In this document: positions 23,801-45,088 of the stretch, piece by piece
How the letters are laid out: each line of letters begins with the position of its first letter
How positions within the stretch are numbered: position 1 is the stretch's first letter
Assembly (NCBI RefSeq): GCF_016545825.1
Contig: NC_052612.1
Span: 42,205,738-42,269,737, forward strand
Direction of reading: 5' to 3'
DNA length: 64,000 bases
Origin: Eucalyptus grandis
Taxonomy: Eukaryota > Streptophyta > Magnoliopsida > Myrtales > Myrtaceae
Made by a program: the position numbers and the translations under genes
The notes under the pieces: model-generated
Database searches by the model: none
What the model was told of the DNA's origin: nothing
Seen by the model: only the letters and a program-made list of their open reading frames with translations

Positions 23801-25474
23801 GTTTTTTGAATACTCTAGTCCCCTGATTCCTAGATGCACATCCTCCCTTTCACAACCTAAGCGATGGAAGGGAACTAGAGTTGAAAACCCTTGTTGCTAA
23901 CATAGCAAAGCATAGACATGAGGGTCATAATGCTACTCTTACAGGACAGTGTAACTAGCTACTGATTTTTTTATTTCCACCACCCTCGTGGAATTGATGA
24001 TTTCAGGTGAAGATCCAATAGTTGCTCATAATAGATATCCAGAACTATGGGCTAAAATAAACCGACAGTTCGTGGACGAATGGAAGAGCAACCATGGAGA
24101 GGCAGAAGACCCAGAAGATACATTGGTTTTCTTTATGAGGGCTGGTTTCAGAGAAAGTCCTAAATGGGGAATGCTGTTTTGGGAAGGAGACCAAATGGTC
24201 AGCTGGCAAGTTAATGATGGTATCAAGAGTACAGTTGTCGGCCTCCTGAGCAGCGGATTGTCTGGATATGCTTTTAACCATAGTGATATTGGAGGCTATT
24301 GTGCAGTAAGCTTACCCCTAATCAGGTATCACAGAAGTGAAGAGCTGCTATTACGCTGGATGGAGCTGAATGCTTTTACCACAATATTCCGGACCCATGA
24401 AGTAAGTATTATTTGCTTCGTAAATTCATCAATTTCACTGTGTTGATATTGCACTGCCACTCACGCATAAAGAAGAGAGATAAATATATGTTCTGTCAAG
24501 AATAAGCTACAATTCAGGCAGCTTTCCACTCCCTCTTTCCCCAACCATCCAAGAACATGCAGGCACTTCTTAGGAGACCATTTCCTGAGAAGTGTTGCTC
24601 TTTTGACTTCATTGGACACATTAAAAGAGTCCTTAATAAACATGGTACTACAACCTGTGGGGTATAAAACGCCCAAATAACCACTATTGATTTAAATAAT
24701 GGAAAGGTCTTAGTTCCAGATATTATAATTTCATGTACCCTGGGAAACAGGAAGTAAGTTCAATCTATCTTTTGCAAGCAGGGAAACAAGCCATCCTGTA
24801 ACAGCCAGTTCTACTCAAACCATAAAACCTTCTCACATTTTGCAAGATTTGCCAAAGTGTACAGTGCTTGGAAGTTCTACAGAATACAACTCATCAAGGT
24901 ATTATCCGGAACTCAGCTCAAACTTCACATTTTAATTGTTATGACTGACAAATAGATAATTTAGCAAATGTTAAAATGTTTTCACTTCTCATAATAGTTT
25001 TTTTTTTCCTAGTCAATGAAAAAAAGTAATATACTTTCATGCTTAATAGATATAATGTCTTCCCTTAGTTATCGACACAGAGCAAATATGTCCAAAACCT
25101 CATACTTTCACTGATGCGCTCGCTTTTTTCTAAACCAGGAAGCAGCTCAAAAGGGCTTGCCTGTTTGCCGGCACCTGTTCCTCCACTATCCTGAGGATGA
25201 CAATGTACATAAGTTTACTTATCAGCAGTTCTTGGTTGGTACAGAGATTCTTGTAGTTCCGGTGCTTGACAAAGGGAAGAATAATGTTAAAGCCTACTTT
25301 CCGGTTGGGGAAAGTTGTCCATGGCAACATATCTGGACAGGAAAGTTATATACAAATCAGGGTTATGAAGCCTGGGTAGAATCTCCAATCGGCCAGCCTG
25401 CTGTATTTGTTAAGGCTGGCTCATTAGTTGGGGAGACCTTTCTGAAAAATTTAAAAGACTTGAACATACTTTGA
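20819..25474 (+). CDS. GH31 alpha-glucosidase of the YihQ/sulfoquinovosidase type
   Basis: Eight exons: 20819-21819, 21896-22028, 22459-22674, 22957-23112, 23253-23505, 24007-24401, 24782-24898, 25139-25474; 2,607 nt, 868 aa, all GT-AG. The N-terminal beta-sandwich region includes SEKFYGFGEQFSHMNFKG. The catalytic barrel carries the GH31 nucleophile in GIRGWMADFGEG (Asp near 573) and the likely acid/base in the W-E-G-D motif (Asp near 648), followed by GYAFNHSDIGGY. The block DWVGQRETFIGSQLWWNWE matches the YihQ branch rather than the starch or ER glucosidases. Bacterial YihQ cleaves sulfoquinovosides derived from the plastid sulfolipid SQDG, so a role in sulfolipid turnover is a reasonable inference, but the plant substrate is not shown by sequence. 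No obvious signal peptide is seen; residues 1-15 are basic. Confidence 0.92.
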
Positions 25475-26452
25475 AGAGAGGCAAAGCCAACGGCAGCCTC
25501 TGATTCAGGGGGGACAGAGACAGGAGGAGGAAAGAAAAGTGTTCATCATTCTTTGCTAATCTCTGTACATATTCATTATAAAGCCAATTTTTTGGAAATC
25601 GTGTATGATCAAAATCTTTTTGCTACTTTCATTATTCAGACATGGGCTGAAATAACCTAATCAAATTGCCATCCAGAGGGGTTCAAAGTGCAATAATTTG
25701 ATAGTACGCCTATAGCATGCTTCAAATCAAATATGTCTTCCTTATGATAGGCGCGACATAACTCAATGTCAATTTCCATCACAAATCGCGAACATAGTAA
25801 GGCCCAGTTTAATTTTGAAGAAATTCATAAGAACTCCAACCAAAACTCTAGTTGCACATTCGAGTTTCCTCGCCATACAAGTTTGCAATGTCGACCCAAA
25901 AGTGCTATTTGATCAACACACTACACAGTCAATGAATTATTCTAAAGAAAACGGCGAACACAATCTCCATCTAAAAACTTTTTCTCTAGGCACTTGCAAA
26001 GTCTGTAGGTAAATCATTCATTAGTTGACTAAAAGGCAAGCATTAGCAAAAACTGTTTACCCTGGTTAAAAAATCCGGATAGCTCATGAACGGCAGAAAT
26101 TAGTAGGACTATGGTCCCCTACAAGGCTTCCTACATGCTCTCGAGATCATGACTGGTAATCAGAATGTCATGCGCACGCGGCGCATTATTCTGATTGATC
26201 ATTTTCCTTTTTTGACAAGACCCATTATCCCGAACCGACTTCAAAAACATGAAAAACTAAAATGCCCCGAGGATCAAATCTCAGCCATAAAAATCCAAAC
26301 TTTAAACCTCTCGATAACCAGCGAGAACTCGAAAAGTGAGACATTCACGTACCGACATCATCCAGTGATCACGAATTCTAGTCGCCCCACGATTCGAACG
26401 CGAGCGGAAGCGCGACATCAGCGGAGCAACATGGCCCGGCACCGACCAGCAT

Positions 26453-26644
26453 ATGCTGACGCAGACATTCTCCAGCGGGTCAGACAGCGAGTCAACGGAC
26501 GAAACACTCGACATGGCCGTCCGTTTTCAGCTCGAGTCCAACGAACGAATCGAGGGGCGAAGAGCTTACAGGGAAGTAGCGAAGCTTCGGGATGCAGAAG
26601 GAGGAGGAGGACGAGGAGCTGGTGAAAGGACGAAGTTCAGATGA
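26453..26644 (+). CDS. Weak 63-codon ORF, unrecognised
   Basis: The ATG frame encodes an acidic, Ser-rich start (SSGSDSESTDETLD) followed by a charged stretch (RRAYREVAKLRDAEGGGG). The composition is protein-like, but there is no family match I recognise and no splice partner. An overlapping frame (26149-26625) is Arg-rich and less natural. It may be a gene remnant. Confidence 0.2.
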   Translation: MLTQTFSSGSDSESTDETLDMAVRFQLESNERIEGRRAYREVAKLRDAEGGGGRGAGERTKFR

Positions 26645-27299
26645 ATCTTGATGCTGTTTCTCTTTGGTTTGATCCGGATACGAGCGCCGAATATTCTCTC
26701 TTCCTCTTCAACGGGATTAGGAAAATCTCAAATTAATTTTCGTGTAATAAAGAATTCTTAATGATATTTAACTCAAATTAGTTTTCGCGTCAAAGTTTTG
26801 TGTTAAAGGCGGGGGCAAAATTAGAAATTTTAATGGATTTTCAAAGATTTCTCGATCATCATCAGCAAATTCTAGTTGATTTCTTGATCTAAGATTTTGG
26901 TGATCGGGATTTTTTTTATGATTAGTAGATTAGTTTGGGATCAGGTTTAATAATTTGATGTTTTTTGTGATAAAAATATTAGTTCGGGAAAATGTGAACG
27001 AATGTACCATTTTGGGAATTTTGGTTGTATTATTAACTTCATTATTAAATATGAACAAAACAAAGACTGGATGATAAATATAGACATAATTAAATTCTGC
27101 AGGGAACCAAAACCAAAATGCGCATCGGTTTGCTAAACATGATGAAGCTCCGCTTACCAAACTCCCTGAGAGTTAGCTTATTTTCTCCTAGTTGGTAATT
27201 TACTATATAATAGAACCTAGATTTTCGCGCGGTATTTGGGTTTCGGACAATGCCAAGAACCATAACTCACTTCCGAGTAAATCACCAAATGCATTTTTC

Positions 27300-27641
27300 T
27301 CATTTTTCAAAATAGCATTCATATACTCCTAAGTAAAATCCAATATTGAAAAGATCAAATTGCCTATACAATTTTCTTTTTATCTTTTTCTTGAATGTTT
27401 TGGGTGAGTACGAGGACGAAAGATGTTGAAGATCTGCATATAGGAACACCAGAATGAATGTAAAGATGCCAAATGACTTCCAAATATAATTCTCGGGGAT
27501 GTACCTGATACATTCAAAAGTAGAGCAACGATGAATGGACTGTCGTGATCTCGATATTTTCAGTAGAGGAGGACGGCAAACCCCTACAATTTCTATTAGG
27601 ATGACTCCTAAGAAGCTGGCGAAGGACAACAACGATACCAT
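27300..27641 (-). CDS. Weak 113-codon ORF with two hydrophobic segments
   Basis: A true ATG begins a frame with an N-terminal hydrophobic segment (LLSFASFLGVILIEIVGV), so a signal peptide or membrane anchor is conceivable. A second hydrophobic stretch follows (FGIFTFILVFLYADL). No family is recognised and the C-terminus is AT-driven (Lys/Tyr/Phe-rich). It may be chance. Confidence 0.2.
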   Translation of the reverse strand: MVSLLSFASFLGVILIEIVGVCRPPLLKISRSRQSIHRCSTFECIRYIPENYIWKSFGIFTFILVFLYADLQHLSSSYSPKTFKKKIKRKLYRQFDLFNIGFYLGVYECYFEK

Positions 27642-28316
27642 CTTTGAAATGTTTACTAATGTTTCGCTCTATCCTGTAGTTACTCTGTTCTAATCTTTGT
27701 CAATGCAATCCCTCTTTACAGTATACAAAGATGCTAGGCTTCGTTGGGATTTAAACCGGCCCCGTTGCATCATATGCGCATACCAACATCATTCAGCAAG
27801 TCAACCAGACCAAGTCACACGTTTGGAGCTATAAGATAGAATGATTCATCACAGAACATCGTCCAAGCCCTAAGGTTTCCTCATGTGTTTTCGAGAGGGT
27901 AAGAAGCTTTACCCTTGACTCGGTATGAGATCTGTGGAAATGCAATATAAAAATCACCCGCCAAGTGCATCGAGCCAAGGAGCTGGTGAAATCAAAGTCC
28001 TGAGACTTCCAATGTCTGAAGCATATGAACCCAATGCACGCGTCACTCCGTCAAAGCACTGACAATGCTTTGGAAAATCATGAAGTGCACCGACATTTAA
28101 ATTGATGTCTCGCACATTTTCGCTGTACCTATTCTATAAAACAATTAAGAATTTACACGATAATGCAAGGCCCTACCCCCTTTCCTTGGAATACAACAAA
28201 AAAGTGCTATAATCGAATGCTGGTCAAGATGCAAATGGTGAAGCAATTAAAATTTGCTTGTTAGCCCGCCGTAAAATGTATTGGACCAAATCAATCTGCC
28301 TTCTACCGTTGAGCCT

Positions 28317-38616
<10,300 letters not shown>

Positions 38617-38967
38617 GGTCCGGAAGCTGAGGTGACGAGGCGGTTTCAGGAGAAGCGCCATAGGAGACTGCGAAACATGAGGAGGCTTGTCCGAGATTTT
38701 AAACCGGAAGCTGATGATGTTTTTTTCTCTTTTTTTCTCGTGAGGACGATGATAAAAACCCCGTTCTTCTGTCCGTACCTCTGAATTGTTTTTATTTTTC
38801 CCTCCTCCCTCCCTCACCATAAAACCCTACCCACTCTCCTTCGCTGGTGCTCTTTTTTTTTTTTTTTTTTTTTTTCTTTTTAATAAATTTAATTCGTTAA
38901 CAAATTGGGGGTTACAATTCTAGATAAATTCAGAGTTTACATCAATCAATTATAATGTTGGCATTTG
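38617..38967. promoter_or_regulatory. Upstream region of the gyrase B gene
   Basis: Sequence upstream of the ATG at 38616 on the minus strand. It contains a C/T-rich stretch (ccctcctccctccctc near 38800) and a poly-T run at about 38852-38875 on the plus strand. I see no clear TATA box, which would be in keeping with a housekeeping promoter. Confidence 0.4.
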
Positions 38968-39455
38968 GTCAAAAGAGATTTAAGAAAAATTTCAAATAAG
39001 AGCGAATGTCTTTATTCTCTCAAATAAGAGTATGAAGCAGATTTTATTTCAAATAGGGAACTAAAGTGGTCATATCATTTTTAAAAAATGGCCTAAATTA
39101 GATATGATTGTTTCAAAAAATGATCTGACATTTTCGGCTAACAAAAAATTCCAGCCAATCAATGATGTTTTCATCTAAGCATAATTTTAATTTTAATTAA
39201 ATTAGATTAAAAATTTAAAAGGGCTAAAATATAGGGACCCTCCCTATGTGTGTTTTCTTTTTTTTTAGTTTTGATTTTTTTATGGAAATAAAAAAAGGAA
39301 AAAACTTAAAAAGACAAAATTGCCTTTCACCTAATAATGAGTGTAGATCTTTCTTTGAAAGTGACAAAATTTACCTCATGTTCTTATTTGAAATAATGTT
39401 CACTTCCTACCTTTATTTAAGAAAATGATTACACTTCGAGCCCTTATTTATAATT
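38968..39455. mobile_element. Second inverted-repeat element of the 10.9-kb family
   Basis: The left end reads taagaaaaatttcaaataag with repeated 'tcaaataagag' units. The right end carries cttcctacctttatttaag and cttcgagcccttattta, the reverse-complement style of the left arm. It shares the terminal word aaaaatttcaaataa.ga with the element at 10866-11712 but is shorter, and its interior contains a different AT-rich core. Ends are approximate. Confidence 0.55.
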
Positions 39456-40801
39456 AATTAAAAAATTATAATGTTATCGTGACCGGCAATTAAAGATAAA
39501 TGTATTAGTCAAAATTATCTATTTGTATTAATTCGAAGTTATTTCGTGTTTAGGAAATAACTTTCTATGCGATTTATACGCACGACACAAGTTCGATTTT
39601 TCACACAATCAAATATAATTAATTCCATGTCTACATTGACGGATTTATGCTTCATGTCGAAAAATCTTGCCCTCGTCATTTTTCTGAACTCGCAACAAAA
39701 TATTTAATTTTTTTAAAGTTTTTATGTAATGCCCTTGCAAATTGATAAAAGTCAATAAAAAATCTAAAATCTAATTATTATAGATAAACCAAATCTTTAT
39801 TCTTATCTTTTTTTTGGGCATAAGTTACAGTCTATTTCTAGAGCAAAGTAATTAATTTCTTTGAAATTATGGCTTACTATGTCGACGAAATAAGTAAGAT
39901 GTTTCATGGACTTGGTATACCTTTTCGAGGAAGCACTTTTTGTCCTAAAATTAAAAATTTATAGATTTTGTCAATTGTAGACCCAGTAGCTAGTCGAAGG
40001 GGCGATGTTTTTGATACTCGACACGTTCCGTTTGTTCATTTTTTTAATCTATTTTTATCGAAAATATTTTTATTTTTTTTGTGTATCACCACTGCAGATT
40101 AAGTTATTGCAAATTTTCGTCTTATTCTTAAGTAATATTTATGCTTCTTAAGCTAACAACTTTGACCAAGCGTCCTTTTTTTCGTTGGGACATTGCCAGG
40201 ATATGAAGTGCAAAAGAAGTTGTACATCATGTAATATTTTATTCAAATATAAAGCATCTAATGGTATTCTCTATAACTCTTAATTAAAAATTAACTCAGT
40301 TTTTAATCAATTGCATGTTCACAAAACGATAACTATGTAAGGACACTTCATTAAGATATTTGATTTTTAAAATCGTAACATACGAAATTTAATATTACAC
40401 AGCAGAAAATATTAGGTAAATGCTCTATATACATTATTAAAATGAACCAACATATGGAAAGCGGGTCTCCTAAACCTAAAGCTCCTTCCCCGGACACAAA
40501 CTGTCTAGTTAGTGTTGACTGATTGCAGGTCATGAAGTCCCCCATTTCCTGCTTCCTGCTACCAGCCGATTTATCCTCGCGCCCCATCTGCTTCCCGGCG
40601 CAGCCGGTGGATCGGTTCCGTGGTGGTTGATGCATCGAGACGGGTATTTAAAGTGGCTCGAGTTTGCAATACAATTAAAGCTAACTTCGACACAAAACAG
40701 GTGCTGAAGTGAACAACTACAAGTTCAATCTGCACAACTAAGTTGCCAAATCTTCTTCTAACCCTTAAAAGAGAGAACAAAAGGGACCCGATTCATGATC
40801 T
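39456..40801. other. AT-rich intergenic region
   Basis: No supported gene. The minus frames at 40351-40780 are short, overlap each other, lack motifs and lie in the 3' flank of the minus-strand membrane protein gene. Confidence 0.4.
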
Positions 40802-41341
40802 CTACACTCTGCAGAATATCTGGATCAGATTACGCACAACACCTGGGAAGAAAGCTGCGAACAGAACACAGTGGAACTTGCCAATTTCGCGTGGCACGAC
40901 GGCGAGAACTGAAGAAGCTGCGCAGGTCAGCATCACTGAATCTGTCCCGCCGAACATCTCCGAGCGAAAAGAGGACGTGCAGGTGAGGAATAAACCGATT
41001 GCAAATATCGATTTGGACAGGAGCCCAACGGTGCTCCGGATTAGCTCCATCACCACCGCGTTGAACAAGACCATGAATACGTACAAGGCGTTCTTGAGAT
41101 AGTAATACATCGCACGCCCTGCATAATTGCGGTTGTTATAACGATCAGCGTCGTCCTGCCATCGTGCAGCACCAGGAGGATTTAGTGCTCCAGCTGGGAA
41201 GAACGCGAGCGACGCGATCAGGATCACGGCGAGCAAAAGCAGCAGCACGATCCGGGCTTCGTCTGGCAAGACCCTTTTCTGGCCATGGCAGAAGAGGTTG
41301 AAGAAGGGTTTTCTGGGATTGCTCGAAGTTGGGGTAGCCAT
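40802..41341 (-). CDS. Small multi-pass membrane protein, PGG-domain-like
   Basis: Single exon, 179 aa, starting at a true ATG. After a short cytosolic N-terminus with a Lys/Arg/Pro-rich patch come about four hydrophobic segments, near residues 29-52, 78-100, 104-122 and 132-175. The first segment runs into FFPAGALNPPGAARWQDD, which resembles the 'G-x-NPPGG' signature of the plant PGG domain (Pfam PF13962), usually found at the C-terminus of ankyrin-repeat membrane proteins. Here there are no ankyrin repeats, so it is either a stand-alone PGG-like protein or a lineage-specific relative. A TATA-like element lies at 41391-41400. Function unknown. Confidence 0.7.
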   Translation of the reverse strand: MATPTSSNPRKPFFNLFCHGQKRVLPDEARIVLLLLLAVILIASLAFFPAGALNPPGAARWQDDADRYNNRNYAGRAMYYYLKNALYVFMVLFNAVVMELIRSTVGLLSKSIFAIGLFLTCTSSFRSEMFGGTDSVMLTCAASSVLAVVPREIGKFHCVLFAAFFPGVVRNLIQIFCRV

Positions 41342-41390
41342 TGAATTGTGTGTTTGGACGACTTGGAAGAAAATGATAGTGTAAGCAGAC

Positions 41391-41400
41391 TATTATATAG
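41391..41400 (-). promoter_or_regulatory. TATA box of the PGG-like gene
   Basis: Minus-strand CTATATAATA is centred about 55 bp upstream of the ATG at 41341. This spacing suits a transcript start near 41365. Confidence 0.55.
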
Positions 41401-41463
41401 AAAGAAGAAGCGTGGACAGGGTCAATACGTGCATTTGATTATGAATCAAGAATTTGACTGATC

Positions 41464-41560
41464 ACAGGGTATTTGAGTGGTAAAAGCCAGGACTTTGCGC
41501 GTTAAAGAAGCGTGAGGTGTCACATCTAGGGTTCAATTCTTGCTTGATACAACATCTTTG
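41464..41560 (+). repeat. tRNA-like, possibly SINE-derived segment
   Basis: A stretch with an A-box-like word (tgagtggtaaaagc near 41473) and, about 56 bp later, a B-box-like word (gggttcaattctt, 41529-41541). This is the spacing of an internal RNA polymerase III promoter. The intervening sequence does not fold into an acceptable tRNA by eye. A degraded tRNA or SINE head is the best guess. Confidence 0.35.
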
Positions 41561-42424
41561 GGTCATGTTGCTTGGTACTTAATCTTACCGGAAAAATATG
41601 AATTATGCCTTATGCAATTGCTAACTCGAAATACCATCTAAACATATCTATAGTATCCACACAAAAAAAAGAACGTATAAGCGATATCATAATCTCAAAA
41701 AAATTTGAATCAAATGGAGACATGTAATTACTTATCAATACAGTGAAAATGTAACTTAATCCGACCCGTGTAAGTTGGACTCAATATACCATTGAAACGC
41801 TCGGAATATTGTCTTTTCTATTCTAATACACCTAATCTTTGACTACTAACTCCTTCGGTATCTTTTCCAAGTCAACCCGCTCAACGCGTTTTTTCTAGCG
41901 AAGAAATTGGGCGGAAGCTACATGAGATGGTCTTGAATTAGTTTATTTTGATTCAAAGTCGAGGATACTTCCTAAAGACAAGCTAGGAAGGTCAGATATG
42001 AGTTTGAGTTAAAGCGATGTTACAACTAACTCTATTCTTTACAACTAACTCTATTCTATTCAAGGACCAATTTTAATATCTTCACTAGGGCCAGAGATGG
42101 AAATTGAAAGGAAAGAGACGCTTGAAGACACGGTAGGGACACGGCAAGATCCATAATAGTATAGTAATTACAAAGAAATTATTATATGATATGATAGATC
42201 ATATGAACCAACACCATCTACATCGTCTGTTTAGATACAACGATAGACATAGAATAATGATCATATGTAAATTCACAATCTATTTTTCTTAACGATGATG
42301 GTAAATAAGCTCCTCGGCTACATAACCACACACGGTCGTCGACCAAAATTTCGACTTCTTCATCTCGGAATTGAGGGCACATTTGCCTAGCGAAAGCGCT
42401 TATTGATGGACAAAATGATGTCAT
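41561..42424. other. Intergenic region between the PGG-like and UGT genes
   Basis: AT-rich with no conserved frame. It should contain the 3' UTR of the UGT gene near 42200-42424. Confidence 0.4.
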
Positions 42425-45048
42425 TTAGAGCAGCTGGATGAAATCCACCAGCTTGCTCAGGGACTGAGAAGAGCAACCGCCATCGCTCAAAGCGAGCTCC
42501 ACCGTCTCCTCCATCTCCAACGCCCTCTTCCTGATCTCCCTCCCTTCCTCGCCCGCCATCAACCGCTTAATGGACCTCGAGATCCTCCCTCTCTCTAACC
42601 CTCCATTGCCATCGCACTCCAGCTCCAAGCCCACCCTCCAGACCCGGGTCACGAACCCGGCGATGATCTTCTGGTCCCCAACCCTAGGCCAACACAGCAT
42701 CGGCACCCCCTCGGTCATGCTCTCTAGGGTCGAGTTCCACCCGTTGTGCGTCCAAAAGCACCCGACCGACCCGTGTGCCAACACTTCCTCCTGCGGCGCC
42801 CACGCAACCACGAGCCCCCGCATCGAAGGGGCATTAGGATGACAGTCTGCAGCAGCGCACAGCAGCTCTTCCCCTCTTGGGATGAGCTGTGCGATGTCAC
42901 CATCGTGCGCCGAGCTCAGCTCCACCGCCCACAGGAAGGGCTGGCCGCAGTCGGCGAGGCCCCGGGCCATCTCGGCCAGCTCGGACCGGCTCAGCCTGAC
43001 GAGGCTCCCGGTGCTCACGTAGACGACAGAGCCCGGGGGGTGGGAGTCCAGGAAGGACACGCACTTGATGCGATCTTCCTCGCGACGAGCACCGGTCTCG
43101 GCGGCGAAGAGAGAGCGATGGTGACGACGACGAGGATCCCGGGTTCGGTACTTGTGGAGAGGGCCGATGGGGAAGATGGGAGGGGAGAGAGAGGACTGGA
43201 GGCGGTGGAGGAGGGCCTGCTCCAGAGTCTGCAGCGTGTTCCATACGATTGCTGAGGCTGTGCTTGTGGATTCATGGATCTGGGCGAGGACTCGCTCCGT
43301 GGCTTCTGGGCAGGACCTGTCGAACACAGGCATGTCCCTCGCTCTCATCGACGGGATCAGCTCTTGGATGGCCTTCACCGCTCCATCTTCTGCATTCCAC
43401 ATGCGCGGGAGTCGATCGTTAGAGACGAGAAAATTGCTATAGAGCCATGATACTTGCGCCCACCAGAGATTACAACAGACAAAGAAGACTGCATCATAAC
43501 GTGAGATCTTGTGGTTTTCTTGGATGATTGTCGGCGAAACTTGTCCAAAGTTGTTACAGAATTTGCATGAAGTGAAGTAAGTTGAACCCAGAAAATGAAC
43601 AAGAAGTTCGAATCAGATAAAGTCAGGTGTCTCAAAATACTCAATTGAAGAAGCACTGAATACGAGCATCGTTCTTGCCTTTTGAGTGTTGACATTCCGA
43701 TTCGAATCTTAAAATCTCAAGACTCTAAATGGAAAGATTAATTAAAGGGTTCAATCTTATGTAGGATCACAATGTGTTAAGATCTTTAGAGGTTTCCGGC
43801 CTAGAACAATAAAATCATAAATAGTGCGGCCAATATATCATTAGTATCAATTTAATTCTCATATTATGGCAAAAGTGCACATCCATTGTGTATGCTAAGA
43901 AATTTGACTTTTGAGAATTTCGCAGAATTAGTTCATTACAAAGTATTTGGATTATTAACTAATGGAAGAAATAATTGACACATGTCAAACAATAAAGATA
44001 TTTCCAGATCCGCATTCTCTTATGCACTTATTTACGAGATAGATTGCTGATAAATAGGTTCTAGATTTCAAGATTTTAATATATAGAAATGAAGACTTTA
44101 CTTGCCATTCTAGCTTTAAAGATCCACCTATACTCACAATACTACTTTTCCTAAAATTTTGGTAAAATGGAAAACATAATTAGTCTTTTAAACAAAACAT
44201 ATTTAACAATTTTCACATAAATAGGCGTAATTCTTTATTTATAGATCCTGTGAATATGTTAACAACTTTATTGGCAACCAAATTTGTTAGAGGGTGTAAG
44301 GTAAGAACAAGAAAATTATACATATACAGTTGTGCATTCTCGTCTCTTAATTAATAGCTTAAACTTTTGGACGAAACTTTTCCTTAATTCCTTACTTTCA
44401 CCAAAAAAAAAAAAAAAAAAAACTTTTCCTTAAAAATTAACATGAAAACGAACCATAGAACTTAGAATTTTATGATAGTTCTTATACGTCACTCATAGCA
44501 ACTGGTTGTGAGGTTTTTAACGAGTCAAATACTCATAGACAAGACAAAATCCACTAATTACCTTGAGCTGGAAGGTAGGCCTTCTGATTGAGCATTGAAA
44601 GGCCAAGAAAATTAGCTACAATGCTAGTCCTCAGGACCACCCTTGGGATCTCCAATTCGTCGCTAACTTCTGCTGAAAAATACATGATAGCATCATACAC
44701 AACACATAGTTTACGATCTCTCAGTCGACCCATTCGCAATCCCATTAAGCAATCTCGAAACGACGATTTACACTTCAAGTTAACCTCGTTCAGAAAGCGC
44801 ATGAGATCCACGTCGGGAGCATTCGAGATACTGCCATCAGATCCACCCAGCGATTCATAGAAGAAGTCGTCGGATGCCCAAGAAGTGGCGGCAGGATGAG
44901 AGGACGTTTGCACGAGAACTAGGGTTACCCCGAAACCCTTGGAGTGGAAAACGCTGGCTAGACTGAGCATTGGGTTCAAGTGCCCTTGGAGAGGACAGGG
45001 AACAAGGACCAGATGCCGATTCCAATCTCTCTTTCTATTCTCGTCCAT
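42425..45048 (-). CDS. UDP-glycosyltransferase, UGT76-like (family 1)
   Basis: Two exons, 45048-44562 and 43389-42425; 1,452 nt, 483 aa, separated by a 1,172-bp GT-AG intron. The catalytic His is in PCPLQGHLNP (His near 23) and the partner Asp probably in VVYDAIMYF (Asp near 119). The 44-residue PSPG box spans residues 359-402: it begins WAPQEEVLAHGS, contains FWTHNGWNSTLES and ends VGDQ, a Gln end typical of UDP-glucose users. HNGWNS and the following RVWRVGLELE are typical of the UGT76 group, which glucosylates hormones and specialised metabolites. The acceptor cannot be read from sequence. A His/Arg-rich loop (RDPRRRHHRSL) lies between the domains. The ATG at 45048 is used because the frame upstream opens with TTG only. 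Confidence 0.93.
43390..44561 (-). other. Long intron of the UGT gene
   Basis: AT-rich 1,172-bp intron with GT-AG borders. It includes a poly-A run near 44403-44420 (plus strand). No coding sequence or recognisable element was seen. Confidence 0.6.
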
Positions 45049-45082
45049 GTCTTGGAATGCAAACCGATGCAAAGTACTTCCT

Positions 45083-45088
45083 CTTATA
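45083..45088 (-). promoter_or_regulatory. TATA box of the UGT gene
   Basis: Minus-strand TATAAG lies about 37 bp upstream of the chosen ATG at 45048. This implies a very short 5' UTR. Confidence 0.45.

Larger units (their letters stand above)
25475..28316. other. Convergent intergenic region between GH31 and gyrase B
   Basis: The 3' flanks of both genes meet here. Apart from two weak open frames listed separately, I see no conserved coding sequence or RNA gene. AT-rich throughout except around 26380-26640. Confidence 0.4.

Noticed and set aside
42746..43255. 169-codon plus-strand ORF opposite UGT exon 2
   Set aside because: It is antisense to a well-supported GC-rich exon; long open antisense frames are expected there and it has no motif.
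45049..45072. UGT start eight residues upstream
   Set aside because: The codon at 45072 is TTG. The ATG at 45048 gives a normal N-terminal distance to the catalytic His.
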